From: Apostichopus japonicus
Taxonomy: Eukaryota; Echinodermata; Holothuroidea; Aspidochirotida; Stichopodidae
DNA length: 64,000 nt
Assembly: GCF_037975245.1 (NCBI RefSeq)
Contig: NC_092571.1
Coordinates: 3,677,001 to 3,741,000, forward strand
Reading direction: 5' to 3'
Part shown: positions 1 through 12,600 of the stretch, piece after piece
Layout: the number at the start of each line of letters is the position of its first letter
Numbering within the stretch: the stretch's first letter is position 1
Notes under the pieces: model-generated
Told to the model about the DNA's origin: nothing
What the model saw: the letters and a program-made list of their open reading frames with translations, nothing else
The model's database searches: none
Made by a program: the position numbers and the translations under genes

Positions 1-1115
1 TTGACATTTGTCCCTTGCGTTAGCGCTAAATTTATAAATTCCGAATCCGCAAACCACATACGCCAACAGAAGCTTCGCAGAATAATCGCATTTGTAACCG
101 ATTTTGCCAACAATTTTAAATTATTACCGCGGCTAAGTTCCCTCTTTTGTGATCTTGCAGTATCTTTATATTATTGACACATACTTGTAACATTATAGTT
201 GATTGTAAACGTGCTCTTTATCATAAATATTTGAATTGAACAGAAACTTTATATATATCGACCTAGGACTATAGTATAGGCTAGGCCTAACAAACCGGTT
301 CCCTACTAGGTATACCACATGGTACAATTGCTAACGTTAGACATATCCTAACGTTATAGTTGCCTAGCTTATAGGGGCCTTACCTAGTTGTACTCAAGTT
401 AACACCTATATTTAGCCGCATGATTTTAGGAAAGTTATCGTCAACTAGCAAACATTATAGCAATTTTCAAAATTTACGCAATTGCCTTGATTGTTGCTTC
501 AAACATGAAGTGTCCTATTGCTGGCATAATAACATACTTTGCAAAAGTCATTAGCCTAGTGAAGTTCAAAGCATACACGTATATGCTACAAATGTGAGGA
601 TGCCCTACACTGAACATTATGAAGATATGATTAAACTATCAATCTAATTTAAAGTGAGGCTTCATTTGTACAGTGTAAGATGGTCAGCTCTTACATAAAG
701 TTTTGTTTTGTACCATAGTTTTACTTATTTATTAGTGCAGTGCTCACTGTACAGAGGGCTATACATTTGTACAGTATATTTGTATGTTGTCTTGTGGCAG
801 CATAAGGGTTGATTTAATAACAAAGTTCTGTCTCTCTTCTGGGTTGCTAGGCAACTATCTTGTTCTTCCTGGAAATTAGCCCTCACAGGAAATGGGGTCT
901 GTGTGTTTATATTTTAGGAACAAAGGAGTTAAGTGAGGGTAAAGGGATTTGGCAGTTGGCTATGAGAATCTGAGCAAGGCAGTTGTAAAAGAAGAGAAAT
1001 ATAGTTTAATGGCTGGATAGTTTCTTTTAAACCTTAATTTACATAGTTCAGTTTACTGTAGTCCTAATTATTTTATGGAAGTTGTGATATTCAACTGACA
1101 GTCTGGGACACTATT
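1..1115. other. no recognisable gene
   Basis: AT-rich sequence with no open frame or splice-bounded coding block that I can support on either strand. Upstream exons of the GH31 gene at 9.6 kb could lie here or outside the window, but none could be recognised. Confidence 0.5.
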
Positions 1116-1119
1116 TATT

Positions 1120-1275
1120 ATAAAGGATACTATTTACTATAAAGGATATTATTTTACAATAAAGGATATTCCAGGACACCATCACTTATAAAGGACATTA
1201 TTTTACTACAAAGGATATTGACATTATTTTACTGAAAGGATACCCTGGAACACATATAAATTAAAGGATACTTTT
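1120..1275. repeat. imperfect short tandem repeat (ATAAAGGATAT-like)
   Basis: The words ATAAAGGATA and ATTATTTTAC recur with spacings of roughly 20-40 bases through this stretch. It looks like a degenerate minisatellite. No coding potential is seen. Confidence 0.5.
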
Positions 1276-1799
1276 TTTGATGGGATCGGACATTCATAAT
1301 ACCATTTATTGGGTTCAACTATACTGATGTCGTAGAATATCTGATGTCGTGGAAGATCTGAGGTCGTAGAATACTTCAATGTCACCAGCAGGCCAACTCA
1401 CCAGAACAGACTTTTAAATTAAATGTATTTCTTTACATTTTGGGTGCACACCTCATGACTGTAAGTTGTTTCATTTAATTCTTTGACGGGGCCCAGATCA
1501 GCTGTAAACTGTTTGTTATTCATAATTATTATTTCTTTTGATCCAATCCAGTTGATTTCTCCATTTTTTATGTGTCTTGTTCTGTGTTAGGTCATCACAC
1601 CAAACCCAGAGTTCTCTGATCAAGAACAAACATTTATTTTCAGTGGCTAACACCCTCACATACAGTATAGATGTACTGTTAAAAAATGAAAAAAAAAGTT
1701 AAAAAATCTACTGTTAAAAAACTTCTTATAGTGTGGTGTTACTGTTATATAAGTGTAGATAACACCAGTTGAGAAACCCAGTTCAAACTACTTAAAAAT

Positions 1800-2040
1800 A
1801 TAAGCAGTAAAACATAGTTCACCCAGTTTAACCTAGCAAAATATAGTTGACCCAGTTGAACCCAGTAAAACATAGTGGACCCAGTAAAACATAGTTGAAC
1901 CCAGTAAAATATAGTTGACCCAGTAAAACATAGTTGAACCAGTTGGACCCAGTAAAACATAGTTGAACCCAGTAAAACATAGTTGGACCCAGTAAGCATA
2001 GTTGAACCCAGTAAAACATAGTTGAACCAGTTGGAAAAAG
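1800..2040. repeat. 20-bp minisatellite
   Basis: Tandem copies of CCCAGTAAAACATAGTTGAA, with occasional short insertions of the type CAGTTGGAC. Because 20 is not a multiple of three, the array gives overlapping open frames rich in FYWVQL-like strings in all three minus-strand frames. These are a by-product of the repeat, not genes. Confidence 0.85.
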
Positions 2041-2068
2041 TTCAAATTTGGGCCAATTTCCGTATAGA

Positions 2069-2109
2069 AAATTCCAGTTGAACCCAGTTCAAAAGTTCAA
2101 CTGGAATTT
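2069..2109. repeat. 15-bp perfect hairpin at the minisatellite edge
   Basis: AAATTCCAGTTGAAC at 2069-2083 is followed, after 11 bases, by its exact reverse complement at 2095-2109. The stem contains the same GTTGAAC word as the minisatellite just upstream, so the array and hairpin probably share an origin, perhaps the end of a small foldback or MITE element. Confidence 0.6.
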
Positions 2110-2111
2110 CC

Positions 2112-4925
2112 ACCAGGGTGTGCCCTTCTTGGCCCTTTAACCTGTTATGTTATGTGTGTTGTTATTTTATGTTATATTGCAATCTCTTAGTAATGACATT
2201 GGTTGTAAATCAACTCTTGTCTGGAAGTAAGCGATCCTTGATCAATTCAATCAGATAGCTTTTCGTTGTTTAAATTCCCGTCATTATCATGATATTAGAA
2301 ATAACGCAATACTGATAGGAAACTGAACAAAAAGACAATAAAATGGTTTCACAACATTCTAAAACTATGGCCATATCTAACGTTTAGAACAATGTGTGAA
2401 TTAATGTTGAACACATTGTTTTTATTGTTCTGTTAGCAATTATGTTTAGAGTGTTATAGGTTTAGGATAATTTAATGACTTTGTATACGAGGGCATGATC
2501 GCTTACATTACAGAAACTTCAACTGGGGTGCAACTGTAGGCAAAGAATGTGTAAGAAACAATGCAAGCACCCGTGGTGCACATACATATATTCTCATCAG
2601 CTCAATCCCTCGATGAAATAAAGACCTATTCTACCGGGTGGAAATAAGAATTACGGATTTCATTTATAGCGTTAATTAAATAGCATACACCGCTGATGCT
2701 ATCTGCTAAGCCAACAGAAAATGAAAGCCCGCAGCATTCGCTAATTTCCTTTCCAGTATATTATTTTTTATAATTTATAATTTATAGTATGTTGTATTTC
2801 ACGCACAAGCAATATAACAATATATGTAAGTTATATTGCACTTTCAGCGTGGTTATAGCAATGCCACTCATGATAGTTTTTAAGTGATTTTAGATAACTA
2901 TATACTTTATAAGAGTTTTGAGACAGATGCATTGTTTTATCTTTCGCAAGCCACTTTAACGACTATACTGTCTGTACTGTGAACTTGCTGCTATAGTGTC
3001 AACAGAAATCTTAGTAATCGCCGAGAAATACAATGAACTTTGAAACCTCACAAAAAAGCAAACAGTTTTTATAGCTCAATGCAGCCTTTCATACCTTATC
3101 CACCATTATCAGCGTTGTCGGAAGTTTTCATAATCCTCGATGAAAACGGCCGAGTTGTAAAAACAGATCATGTGAATTTTTCGCACGCTCCTTGAGCTAA
3201 AACTCGCATATCATTCTGCACTGCCCAATGTCAACTTTAATCTCTCTCGGTAAAACCGACAAATCTTTCGTCCATAATTATAACTTTTATACTTGGTGAC
3301 ATGATTACACCACGCAAATGTGAAAGCGAGGTGCATTTTCTCACTATCATTGGAGGACTCTATCAATTGCCAATGTTTAACGTTCTTGATTTAAAATAAA
3401 CCTCCAGTCAATCTTTGCAAAAATGCCATAATTGCAAAATAATATGTTTGGCGGTTTTCGACAGACAGATATATCTTGTAACAAATATAATGAAAATATA
3501 CATTCATGGAGGTTACAGAACTGAGCTATAATAGCGCAAGGCTTTATAACAAAATGGCGACTCTTGCCTGTGCTACATCGATAGAGAACAGCTTTAAAGT
3601 AGTATAAACTGGTTTGAATGGCATAAATAATTATAAATGATATCATTATTCGACATTTGAAGTCATGATATTTAATTTCCCATTATTATGTTAATTAGGT
3701 AATCAGTGTAGAGAAGAGCATGCGCATGGCGTTCACATGTTTGTTGTCTTGTCATTTATAGTAGAATATAAACCACCAGGCTATAGGTTCTAGTGACTGA
3801 GCAAGTCAGCCAGACCCTTCTATTTTAATCGGTGGCCCCTTGCCTGCATGCCTGGCAAGGGAGGCTACAACCCGAGGTCAATCAGTGGCCCAGGAAAACA
3901 TTGAAAATGGACGGGAATGGGCAAATGTAATAAGTATATAGTGCATTTCCATTCTCAAAAGATAATTATATACGGAAAGGGCAAAACTTGGGGTCCGTTG
4001 ACATAACTATCCCCAAGGGCCCATCAGACTTCGATGCCCCCCCTACTCCCGCGTAATTATAATGTTGTGCCTGTTTTGTAACGAGTCATAGCTCGAGTAA
4101 TACTGAAGGTGACGAAACTCGGACTTGCGGAAATGTTAACCATTAAAATAACACAATGATTACAGCTATATTCACTTGAATCCAGTCGCGAACATGTCAA
4201 TGAGTTGAATCGGAGATTCAGATGAAGACTTTAACATATCCAATGACAATGAACAAACATCGGATCGAGGAATGACGTCATTTTCGATAAATTTACTGTT
4301 TATTTATTATCAGCTAGAGTAAGTGAGCCATTTTAGACAATGAACATAACGGTTCAATATTAACTTCATATACGGTTATAAAGTATAATTTCATCTAATA
4401 GTATGGAATATATTAAATTCCCCTTAATTATTAATCTCTTATAGCAACTATATCGATATTCGACATATTTCACGCTCTCGAGCTCGATGATAAGGAGAAA
4501 GTTTACGTTTTTGTTTGTAGATTTTAGAACGCATGTGTTCGAACTATACAAGCACGCAGGTAGGCGAAGCATACTTTTCTTTGCTTCTTTTTATAATTGG
4601 TTACTTGAAACAATGCGCTAATTAATAGTAAAGCTTTTAGGGATGTGCGTATTTCAGCCAATGATCAGTAAATAACATCATAGTAATCTCCATCAGCGAT
4701 CTAGGACGAATTTGACGTGATCGCCCAGGTTTATCAGATCGGAGTTATCATTGGAATCGTGCACGTGGACGTGCTGTTTATTCCTACAATTGATTCAACT
4801 TATTTTACCATCGAGTATTCATCTTGGTTAAACAACATAATTTTATAACCCTCACGTGATGTATGACGTTATAGGTCACGTCATATACACATGCTTCTGC
4901 ATCCTTCACTGAAAACTTAAATTGG
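2112..4925. other. no recognisable gene
   Basis: About 2.8 kb of AT-rich sequence. The open frames are short and lack splice-bounded or family-like features. I see no RNA gene or mobile-element terminus in it. Confidence 0.45.
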
Positions 4926-4928
4926 TTC

Positions 4929-5290
4929 ACCGACTAACATAACGTTAGTCCATTTGGTGCCTCTCCCGACTAACATAGCCTTAGTCAGTTGCTATACCGA
5001 CTAATTTATTCCTTAGTCAGTTGGATTTCTTAGTGGGTCATCTTAGTCCGTCAACTTAGTCGATCAACAATTTCTTAGTCGGTAAATGTATATTAGTCAG
5101 TTACATTAGTTGGTGACATTAGTCGGTCTTTACCGACTAATTTATATGAGCCACCGACTAGTTTATAGCAGGTTTTACATTAGTCAGGATGGTGCCTCTC
5201 CCGACTAACCTTTCTTAGTCGGTATCGACTGACTAGTTGCACTGACTAGAATCACTGAAAGAATTAAACCCGACTAGTTTCACTGACTAG
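4929..5290. repeat. block of TTAGTCGGT / ACCGACTAA motifs (left)
   Basis: More than a dozen copies of TTAGTCGGT, its complement and close variants occur in both orientations within 360 bases. Dense, mixed-orientation short motifs of this kind are often subterminal transposase-binding repeats of DNA transposons. A second block of the same motif lies at 9.14-9.38 kb, so the two could be the ends of one roughly 4.4-kb element or two separate insertions. No long terminal inverted repeat was confirmed. Confidence 0.5.
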
Positions 5291-5609
5291 CATCACTGAA
5301 AGAAAAGAGAGCAGAAGAAACACAAATAATGTGTACGTTGGCAGTATTTATTTCTGATAAAACTTCTGATGTCTACAAAGGCTGACTTTCGACAGATAGG
5401 GAAGAAATCACTGTAAACAAAAATCTGAAAATATGATTTTATTCCAACAAAGTTAAGACAAGTTAATGGATCAAACATGAATCGCAAAAGTATAGCACTG
5501 CACAATAATGCAAAGTTGAATCTTGGGCAAGGGTTCCTCATGACTTTCGTTTTATAGTGGTACCCCAAATCGACACCAGTTAAGTCTTCACGAACAAAGA
5601 GTGTTTCTC

Positions 5610-5668
5610 CTAACTACAAATGGCCTCCCACTTGTCTTCAGGAAGCCAAAATCTGCACCATAATTGAC
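5610..5668 (-). CDS. possible terminal exon of an unknown minus-strand gene
   Basis: On the minus strand a convincing acceptor (TTCTGTTCACAG) is followed by a short open stretch reading QLWCRFWLPEDKWEAICS and a TAG stop at 5610-5612. Its tryptophan-rich composition looks coding rather than random. It lies just inside the left TTAGTCGGT block, so it may be the last exon of a gene carried by a DNA transposon. No upstream exon or family could be assigned. A further weak minus-strand candidate lies at about 7323-7519, after the acceptor TTTCTTTTTTCCAG. Confidence 0.22.
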
Positions 5669-5920
5669 CTGTGAACAGAAAATATGATATACGTGTAAGC
5701 ACAGATACAGATATAGCACATGATAACTCACATTATCATAAACATACATTTACATTAAAATTTTATAACATATTGGGAAGTATACATTTAAATCTAGGTC
5801 CCTCAAATTATAAGCCAGGAATAGCAGCTTTACCAAATAATTATTAGCTTTGCACAGCATAACACCAAGTTATTTTTCAAAGCTTAATAATTATGTTAAT
5901 CATGTTAATAATGATCCCAA

Positions 5921-7159
5921 TAGACCGGGAGCCCAGAGGGTTTGGTTAGCTGGGAAGGTAACCAATTGCCTTGTACATCACAATGTTCACAGTGCCTTCC
6001 TGTATATGAAACCAGACGACTGGCAAACCGACTGTGGTGGGTGTGGCTGGGAGAGCAATTTTAAAGTCACCTGATAGCTAACCTAGATCAGTTTTCATGG
6101 TAACACATCAAAGTAAGTACAATGTGTCAGGTATGGCCCCAAGAGCAACAAATGGCCATTGCCAGTAATTATTGGTGGTGGGGTACCCCTGCCAGTGATC
6201 TATAATTGACCCCTCAAGGCTGACCTAGGTCAGCTCATGAGGAAACCACTTGAAACCTACTGGAAAATGTTGGTTAGGACTTCAGATACAACTGATGGGC
6301 ATTGCCAGTAATTTTTATTGGTGGGGTACCCCTGCCAGTAGACCCCCAAAATGCCCATCCCCCATTGACCTAGATGAGCTCATGATGTAATCAGTTGAAA
6401 ACTACTGGAAAATGGTATCACTTCATATGTAAGGGATGGGCATTTCCAGAATTTTATATTAGTGGGGTACCCCTGCCAGTAGACCCCCAAAATGCCCCCC
6501 CCCCCCTCATTGATCTAGGTCAGCTCATGATTTAACCAGTTGAAAACTACTGGAAAATGATTGACAGGATTCTATATGTAAGGGATGGGCAGACTCTGGC
6601 AGTGGTGGCCCACTAATATAAAATACTGGAAATGCCCGTCCTTACATATGAAGTGATACCTATCATTTTCCTGTAGGTTTCAACTGGTCAAATCATGAGC
6701 TCACCTAGGTCAATGAGGGGATGGGCATATTTGGGGTCTACTGGCAGGGGTACCCCACCAATAAAAATTACTGGCAATGCCCATCCCTTGTATCTGAAGT
6801 CCTAACCAACATTTTCCAGTAGGTTTCAAGTGGTTACCTCATGAGCTGACCTAGGTCAGCCGTGAGGGGTCAATTGTTGATCACTGGCAGGGGTACCCCA
6901 CCACCAATAATTACTGGCGATGGCCATTTGTTGCTCTTGGGGCCATACCTGACACATTGTTCTTACTTTGATGTGGTTACCATGAAAACTGATCTAGGTT
7001 AGCTGTTAGGTGACTTTAAAATTGCTCTCCCAGCCACATCCACCACAGTCGGTTTGCCAGTCGTCTGGTTTCATATACAGGAATGCATTGTGAACATTGT
7101 GATGTACCAGGCAATTGGTTACCTTCCCAGCTAACCAAACCCTCTGGACTCCCGCTCTA
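5921..7159. repeat. 1.24-kb foldback (giant inverted repeat) with internal tandem units
   Basis: The left arm from 5921 is mirrored almost base for base by a right arm ending at 7159; they meet near 6590 with a short spacer. Each arm holds about three tandem units of roughly 141 bp, marked by GGGGTACCCCTGCCAGT and GACCTAGGTCAGCTCATGA. Both arms give the same open string (KVTNCLVHHNVH...KPDDWQTDCGGCGWESN), so the matching frames in opposite orientation reflect the palindrome. The high arm identity points to recent formation or ongoing gene conversion. It resembles foldback-type elements; no clear target duplication was found. Confidence 0.85.
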
Positions 7160-9140
7160 CAGATCAGTGAAAATTTGACCAAACTTATGAAGCTTGCACG
7201 TAAATGATATACTAGACTGTTTTTTTTTTTAAAACAGGTTATGAAAAGTATCTTTAATATCATTAAACAGTTGGGTACAATAGTTAAACTCACTCTTCCA
7301 TCTTTTTTCTCTATGGTACTTGTTCCTTTGCTTTTTGGACTCTTGGATAAACTCTTTTGTTCTGCGAAGGGTACCAATATATCATCTTAAAACATGTCTT
7401 TAAGCCATATATAACACAGTTCTCCTCTTCTGTTGTTGCCTCCACACTGGTGTCGTACATCACAGGAAACCTCACCCTTGACTTAGATATTTGGCTTTTC
7501 AATTCCTGCTGGAAAAAAGAAACAGCAAAGTATTCATCATTTGAAAAAATAAATAAAGTTGTCACCACAAAGTTATGTGAGATTTGCTTCCACTATAGTC
7601 TCAAAAAACAATCCCAAAGTTTGAAGCAGACTGTATAAAGCTGAAAATTTGAACGAGAGTGTCATCACCATTGCAACCAGAATCAAATGCCCAGAATACA
7701 GAGATAATAAAACATGGGCTAAATCTTTGTTTGTTTTTATGATCTTTAAAAATATAAAATTTTAGAAACAGAATGCACTGAGCAAACTTATTTATAGGCC
7801 TAATCGTTTTTAGTTGTTATTTTGCTTGCTCACATAACAAGCCTGTTTAGACCTAGGCTAGAGGAGAATCAATACTTTGTTACACTAAGTTTGTCTTTCG
7901 GTCGTTTTGATTTAGTCTTACTAGTAGTACTAAAGTATATAATGGACCGGCGAAGACTAGAGAATACCCAGAGTTTTAGCAACTGCGTTAAACTGTATCA
8001 TCTGATCTATTATTTACTTCAATGAGTTTCATTCAATCTAGGATCAAAAAGAGAAAACTAATTAATCTTAACCTTTAAACTTTGCTACTAAACAGATATG
8101 CTTGAATTACAAATAAATGTCAAAAACATCATAATCTACGAATCGATGCATATACATATACATAAACAGAATAATTTGAATTCGCGCAAGTGAACCCTGC
8201 ACTACATTGGACAGAAAAAAAACGTGCAATTATAGACCAAAATAAACATACTAAATTTTCCGTTACTTCTACATAAAATATCAATACAAATACAACAACT
8301 TACTCTTTTGGCAGTATACTAAAAGCACATGTTATAATAACTTCAGACTATCAAGCTTTCCTGAGAAAAAACGGTTAATACTTCTTACAGTAAACAAGTC
8401 GACCGTGAAGGAATGTCGCAATTGTTTCCTGAGCGTGACCGGAAATTAAATACTAAAAAATGATAAATGAAAAGGTTAAATAGAACTGAAGCGTGCATCC
8501 TGACTGCTCGCAACATATAATACCGTTGACTAGCCAACATAATTTGTTCAGCCTACTGTGACTGTACGTTTGAAGATCTAGCCTTGCTTATTCAATATCA
8601 CAAAGCCTACCCATTTAGATTCACATGGGATATTACAGGAAATCTTTACCAAATGAGTGTAGACTTCAAATAAACTATTGAGACTTATAGTTCCAGCATT
8701 TGTTTGGGAATAAATTAGAAGATTATGTGCCACTGTTCAGTCTAGCCCAATACACACATAACACATTTTTAATTGGTGTTTAGAATGCACACTTTAGTGT
8801 TGAGAATGCACTGCAGTACCCAGTAGAAGCCTATAGGCTACTCACTGTCATTGCACTTGTGTATTGCGAAACGCCAGCGTGACAACGGTAGCGTTACACT
8901 AACCATAATACATGAGTACTAGTGCCAGTGGCCTAACAATTAACTTTAATTTTACCTTCAAGTTAAAGGAATAACAGGTAGGCCGATGATGGCAGTTAAT
9001 ACCTCCATTCTTCTAAAGACCTTCTTGGGTGATTTACGGTTGGAAGTTGCTTAGAGTGATCGTATGAAACTATGCAAAGTCCAGCAAGCTGCCGTTGCCT
9101 CTCGGTTTCCAAATTGAAGTGAATCGAATTGGGTTAAAAT
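7160..9140. other. unassigned sequence between foldback and right motif block
   Basis: Two kilobases with no supported gene. The best open stretch is on the minus strand near 7311-7568, after a strong polypyrimidine acceptor; its predicted peptide matches no family I know. If the flanking TTAGTCGGT blocks are transposon ends, this would be internal element sequence. Confidence 0.35.
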
Positions 9141-9142
9141 AC

Positions 9143-9380
9143 ATTAGTCCGTCGACACCGACTAAGCTACGATTATGCGTAAATCGGGTGTCCGTATCGT
9201 TCTTAGTCCATGGGTTAAAATACCTTAGTCCGTCGCCACCGACTAAGCTGCGATTATATTTTCCTTAGTCAGTGTAAACTGACTAAGAAGCAGCGATGAA
9301 ACGAAGATTTTTGCTAGTTCGTGTGCATTGACTAACGTTACAAACTAATTTAACGTTAGTCCGTGGCAATATTGACTAGT
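9143..9380. repeat. block of TTAGTCGGT / ACCGACTAA motifs (right)
   Basis: It carries the same words as the 4.93-5.29 kb block, including two near-identical sub-blocks (TTAAAATACNTTAGTCCGTCG...CACCGACTAAGCT) and AACGTTAGTCCGTGG, which is close to the AACGTTAGTCCATTTGG of the left block. It ends about 250 bases before the first visible GH31 exon. Confidence 0.5.
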
Positions 9381-9631
9381 TTATTTTTTCAATGTTCAAC
9401 ACCTCAATTACCCACAGCTCACACGTTTTTAAGTTACATTATTACCTTAACTTCATTTAGCCAAGTGTCAATCAGGTGCTGACATTATACCAGCTACTGT
9501 ACACTACTCCCCAACATCAGTAGTATGGTATGATTCAAACCCTGGAAATTCATAGGCCCCCACTTGTTGTATATGCATAAATTATGCATCTATTTTTGGA
9601 ATACGGTATCAGCTGTCTTATTCTCTTACAG

Positions 9632-12600
9632 GTGACTGTTTTAATCACAGACGCTGGCGGTTTGACGTATATAACCGTTACACAAGCCTCGAGTAACTTC
9701 AACCGCTTCTGGTTCCGAATCATGTCAACCGGAAGTGACGAACATGTTTATGGCGGTGGTGAACAATTTTCATACTTTGATCTAAACGGGAGGAATTATC
9801 CACTTTGGCTACAGGAACAGGTGCAAATTTTAAAATTTTTCATTACAAACAAAAACATGCATCATCGTGGATTAAAATGATAGTAAGGGGAATTTTGTTT
9901 TGGCTAAAAGGTGAGAGAAATGATCATATTCTAAACATCCTAGTGAGCTTTGCATTCAGTTCCTAAGTATCGTTTTCGAGACACAATTCTGATCCGTTTG
10001 TCCCCTGTTTGGCTGTTTCATTAAGATGCCAAACAAACACCTCAAAAATTACCAAATAAACAGTGCAAATTGCATTGATTTGCTGGTATAATGATTATCT
10101 GAAGATAAGTTTTGTTTTCCTCTCATTCCAACCTTTTCAATATTTCAAACCTATTCTAAACTGTAAGGTTAGTTTACTAGTTTGGACCAATACATATTAT
10201 ATTACTTCATACCTTTTCAGGGAGTTGGTAGAAACAAGAGCACATACACGACCTTCTTAGCGGATCAAGACAGTGGGTCTGGGGGAGACTATTACTCAAC
10301 CTATTGGGTTCAACCAACCTTTGTGTCGTCCAGGAAATACTTTGCTCACTTTACAAGCTCTACTAACGGGCAACTCGATTTCAGGAACGACGGTTTCCAC
10401 GAGGTTGAAATTTGGAATGCACCAGGTATAGTTTTAATGGAACATATGAAAAAGCTCCTTCTGACAAGAATATGCATGATACAAGTTTCCTATAGCAGCA
10501 GGGCAAGGTGATGTTGTTGGCAAAAGATATATACATCAGCACACGCACAGAATGGAAATATATTATTTCCCTATTAACAATATTCTTTCCAGACAGTTAC
10601 CACCTCTCCAAGTCTTCCAGGTCACTTTTTGATAGAAAAGTAACCCTACCCCATCTAACACTTTATAATTTATTTACACGTTGGGTATATCTCTTTTAGA
10701 CTCAGAGATATTCCCTGGGCAGCTCGTGATTGGAACGGCAACTACATTTCCAGATCTCTTAACCAAGTTGACTGGGCTCCTTGGTCGTCAGCCCAAGCTG
10801 CCTGACTGGTTGTATAACGGCGTCATCTTGGGAGTTCAAGGCGGTACAGAAGCAATGCTAGGGTATCTTGAGCAAGCTCAGGTAAGGTAACATTCATCAC
10901 TTATATCTTTGCGTGATGAAGTTGCATAGTACAGATTTCAATTTATAAGAGTTAGCCGGAAGAAAAAACCTGAAAGGAGACAAACCCAAGCATCATCATG
11001 AATCAATGTGAACCTCTTCTCCAAACAGTTAAGAAAAATCTTATATCATTGAGGATATATCAAAGATTTAATGTTCCTTCACACAGAAGATATGACATCA
11101 CCGAGTCTTCTACGAGAACCAAAAGTTGGTCGTCAACATTTTCGGTGGGTCGCAAACATATTCAGAAGTATGAAAATAGATCTACAGTTGTCGAAGCTTT
11201 TCAGCGGAGATCGATTAAGCTATGTTGTTAACATCAGGTCCATAACCCATGCTAACTTTATGGATTCTGAGCATCGAATCTGACGTGTGGTGAACTGGTG
11301 GGCGGTGGCTCATTCCTCATGGATGCCCCTGGGTCATTGCTATAATAGTGTGCATAATGCGATCAACTTCATGATTGCATTGTCCTGTGTCTCTTAGTTA
11401 GGGTTCAACGGATGTGAGCGTGCATCAGGTCGGGAAATAACGTCAAATACGTTTCTTACACAAGTTAGCGAACTAAATAGTGTGATACTTTACAAGAACA
11501 AAGCGCCAAGAATGAAACTCTCAGACAAGAAAAGAATATCATTTCTCGAAAGCGCTGAATTATCAAAATAAAAGAAGTGATCGCTTTGGGAGTACCGATA
11601 ATCTATTGTATTAAAATATTCGATCTATCTCTTGATCGTAGGTTTAGGTAAGTCCACTTACCAAAGTATCAATGTGATACTAAATGTGTACGGGAACAAT
11701 ATTTTAACTTGGGGACTGCTTCCCGCTTCCACCTTCACCTCATTAGGATTATCGACAGCCACAGGAATAACACAAAGTAAATAAATAAACTTGTCATTGG
11801 GTATGCCAAGTGCATTGGAAGAAAACGGAACATATTAATTGTTGAGGGCAGCTCATCATAACAGTGACAGTAATAGCATAGGCCTACTGTTATGTATACT
11901 CCTCAAGTTTGATGTTCTTTGGCAAAAATTCCTGTCATTGATATATGAATGTCTTTGCATTGAATATTGGTATAGTTCTTAGCATGATTCAACAGTTGAT
12001 TTCTGATCCAGGTAGGTGTTCTATACAGGACCTCCTAGTATTCTTTGTTTGTTCTCCCGCAGTAGCCTTATATAAACATGCTGATTTCTACATTCTCCTA
12101 TATGTTTATATAAGTATTCAACGCGATCACTTAAACTTGCAGCTCAAAATTGCAAGTGTGTTCGGGACAACGACTTTCTGACGTTTGTAAGATCAAGCTG
12201 AATAATTATGTAACATATTAATATGCACCGTAGCCGCGACGGAACCTCAGCATCCAACAATTATTTGTTCTGCTGGGATTACAAGTCTATAGTGTAGGTG
12301 CCACCACATGTTGTGGCGCCTAACAATAACACTGAACATACAGGTCCACTGTTAGGTAAGCTTTTCTTCATCATGATCATCATTTTTTCCCTTCAGAACG
12401 AGGGAATGAAAGTCGCCGGGCTTTGGATCCAGGACTATGCAGGTAGGATCACAACCTCGTTCGGCCGACGGCTATTTTGGAATTGGCAATGGGACCCCGA
12501 GCAGTATCCTGATCTGGACACGGAGATCATTCGGTTGAAAGAGGAGGAGAATATACGCTTGTTTGCTTACATGAACCCGAATCTGAATCGTGAGGGTAAC

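Noticed and set aside
1745-2045. Three overlapping minus-strand open frames rich in FYWVQL strings
   Set aside because: They arise in all frames from a 20-bp tandem repeat; there is no start context, splice site or family similarity.
5850-7377. Two open frames sharing KVTNCLVHHNVH...DDWQTDCGGCGWESN on opposite strands
   Set aside because: They are the two arms of the same foldback repeat. The shared peptide follows from the palindrome and is not evidence of a gene pair.
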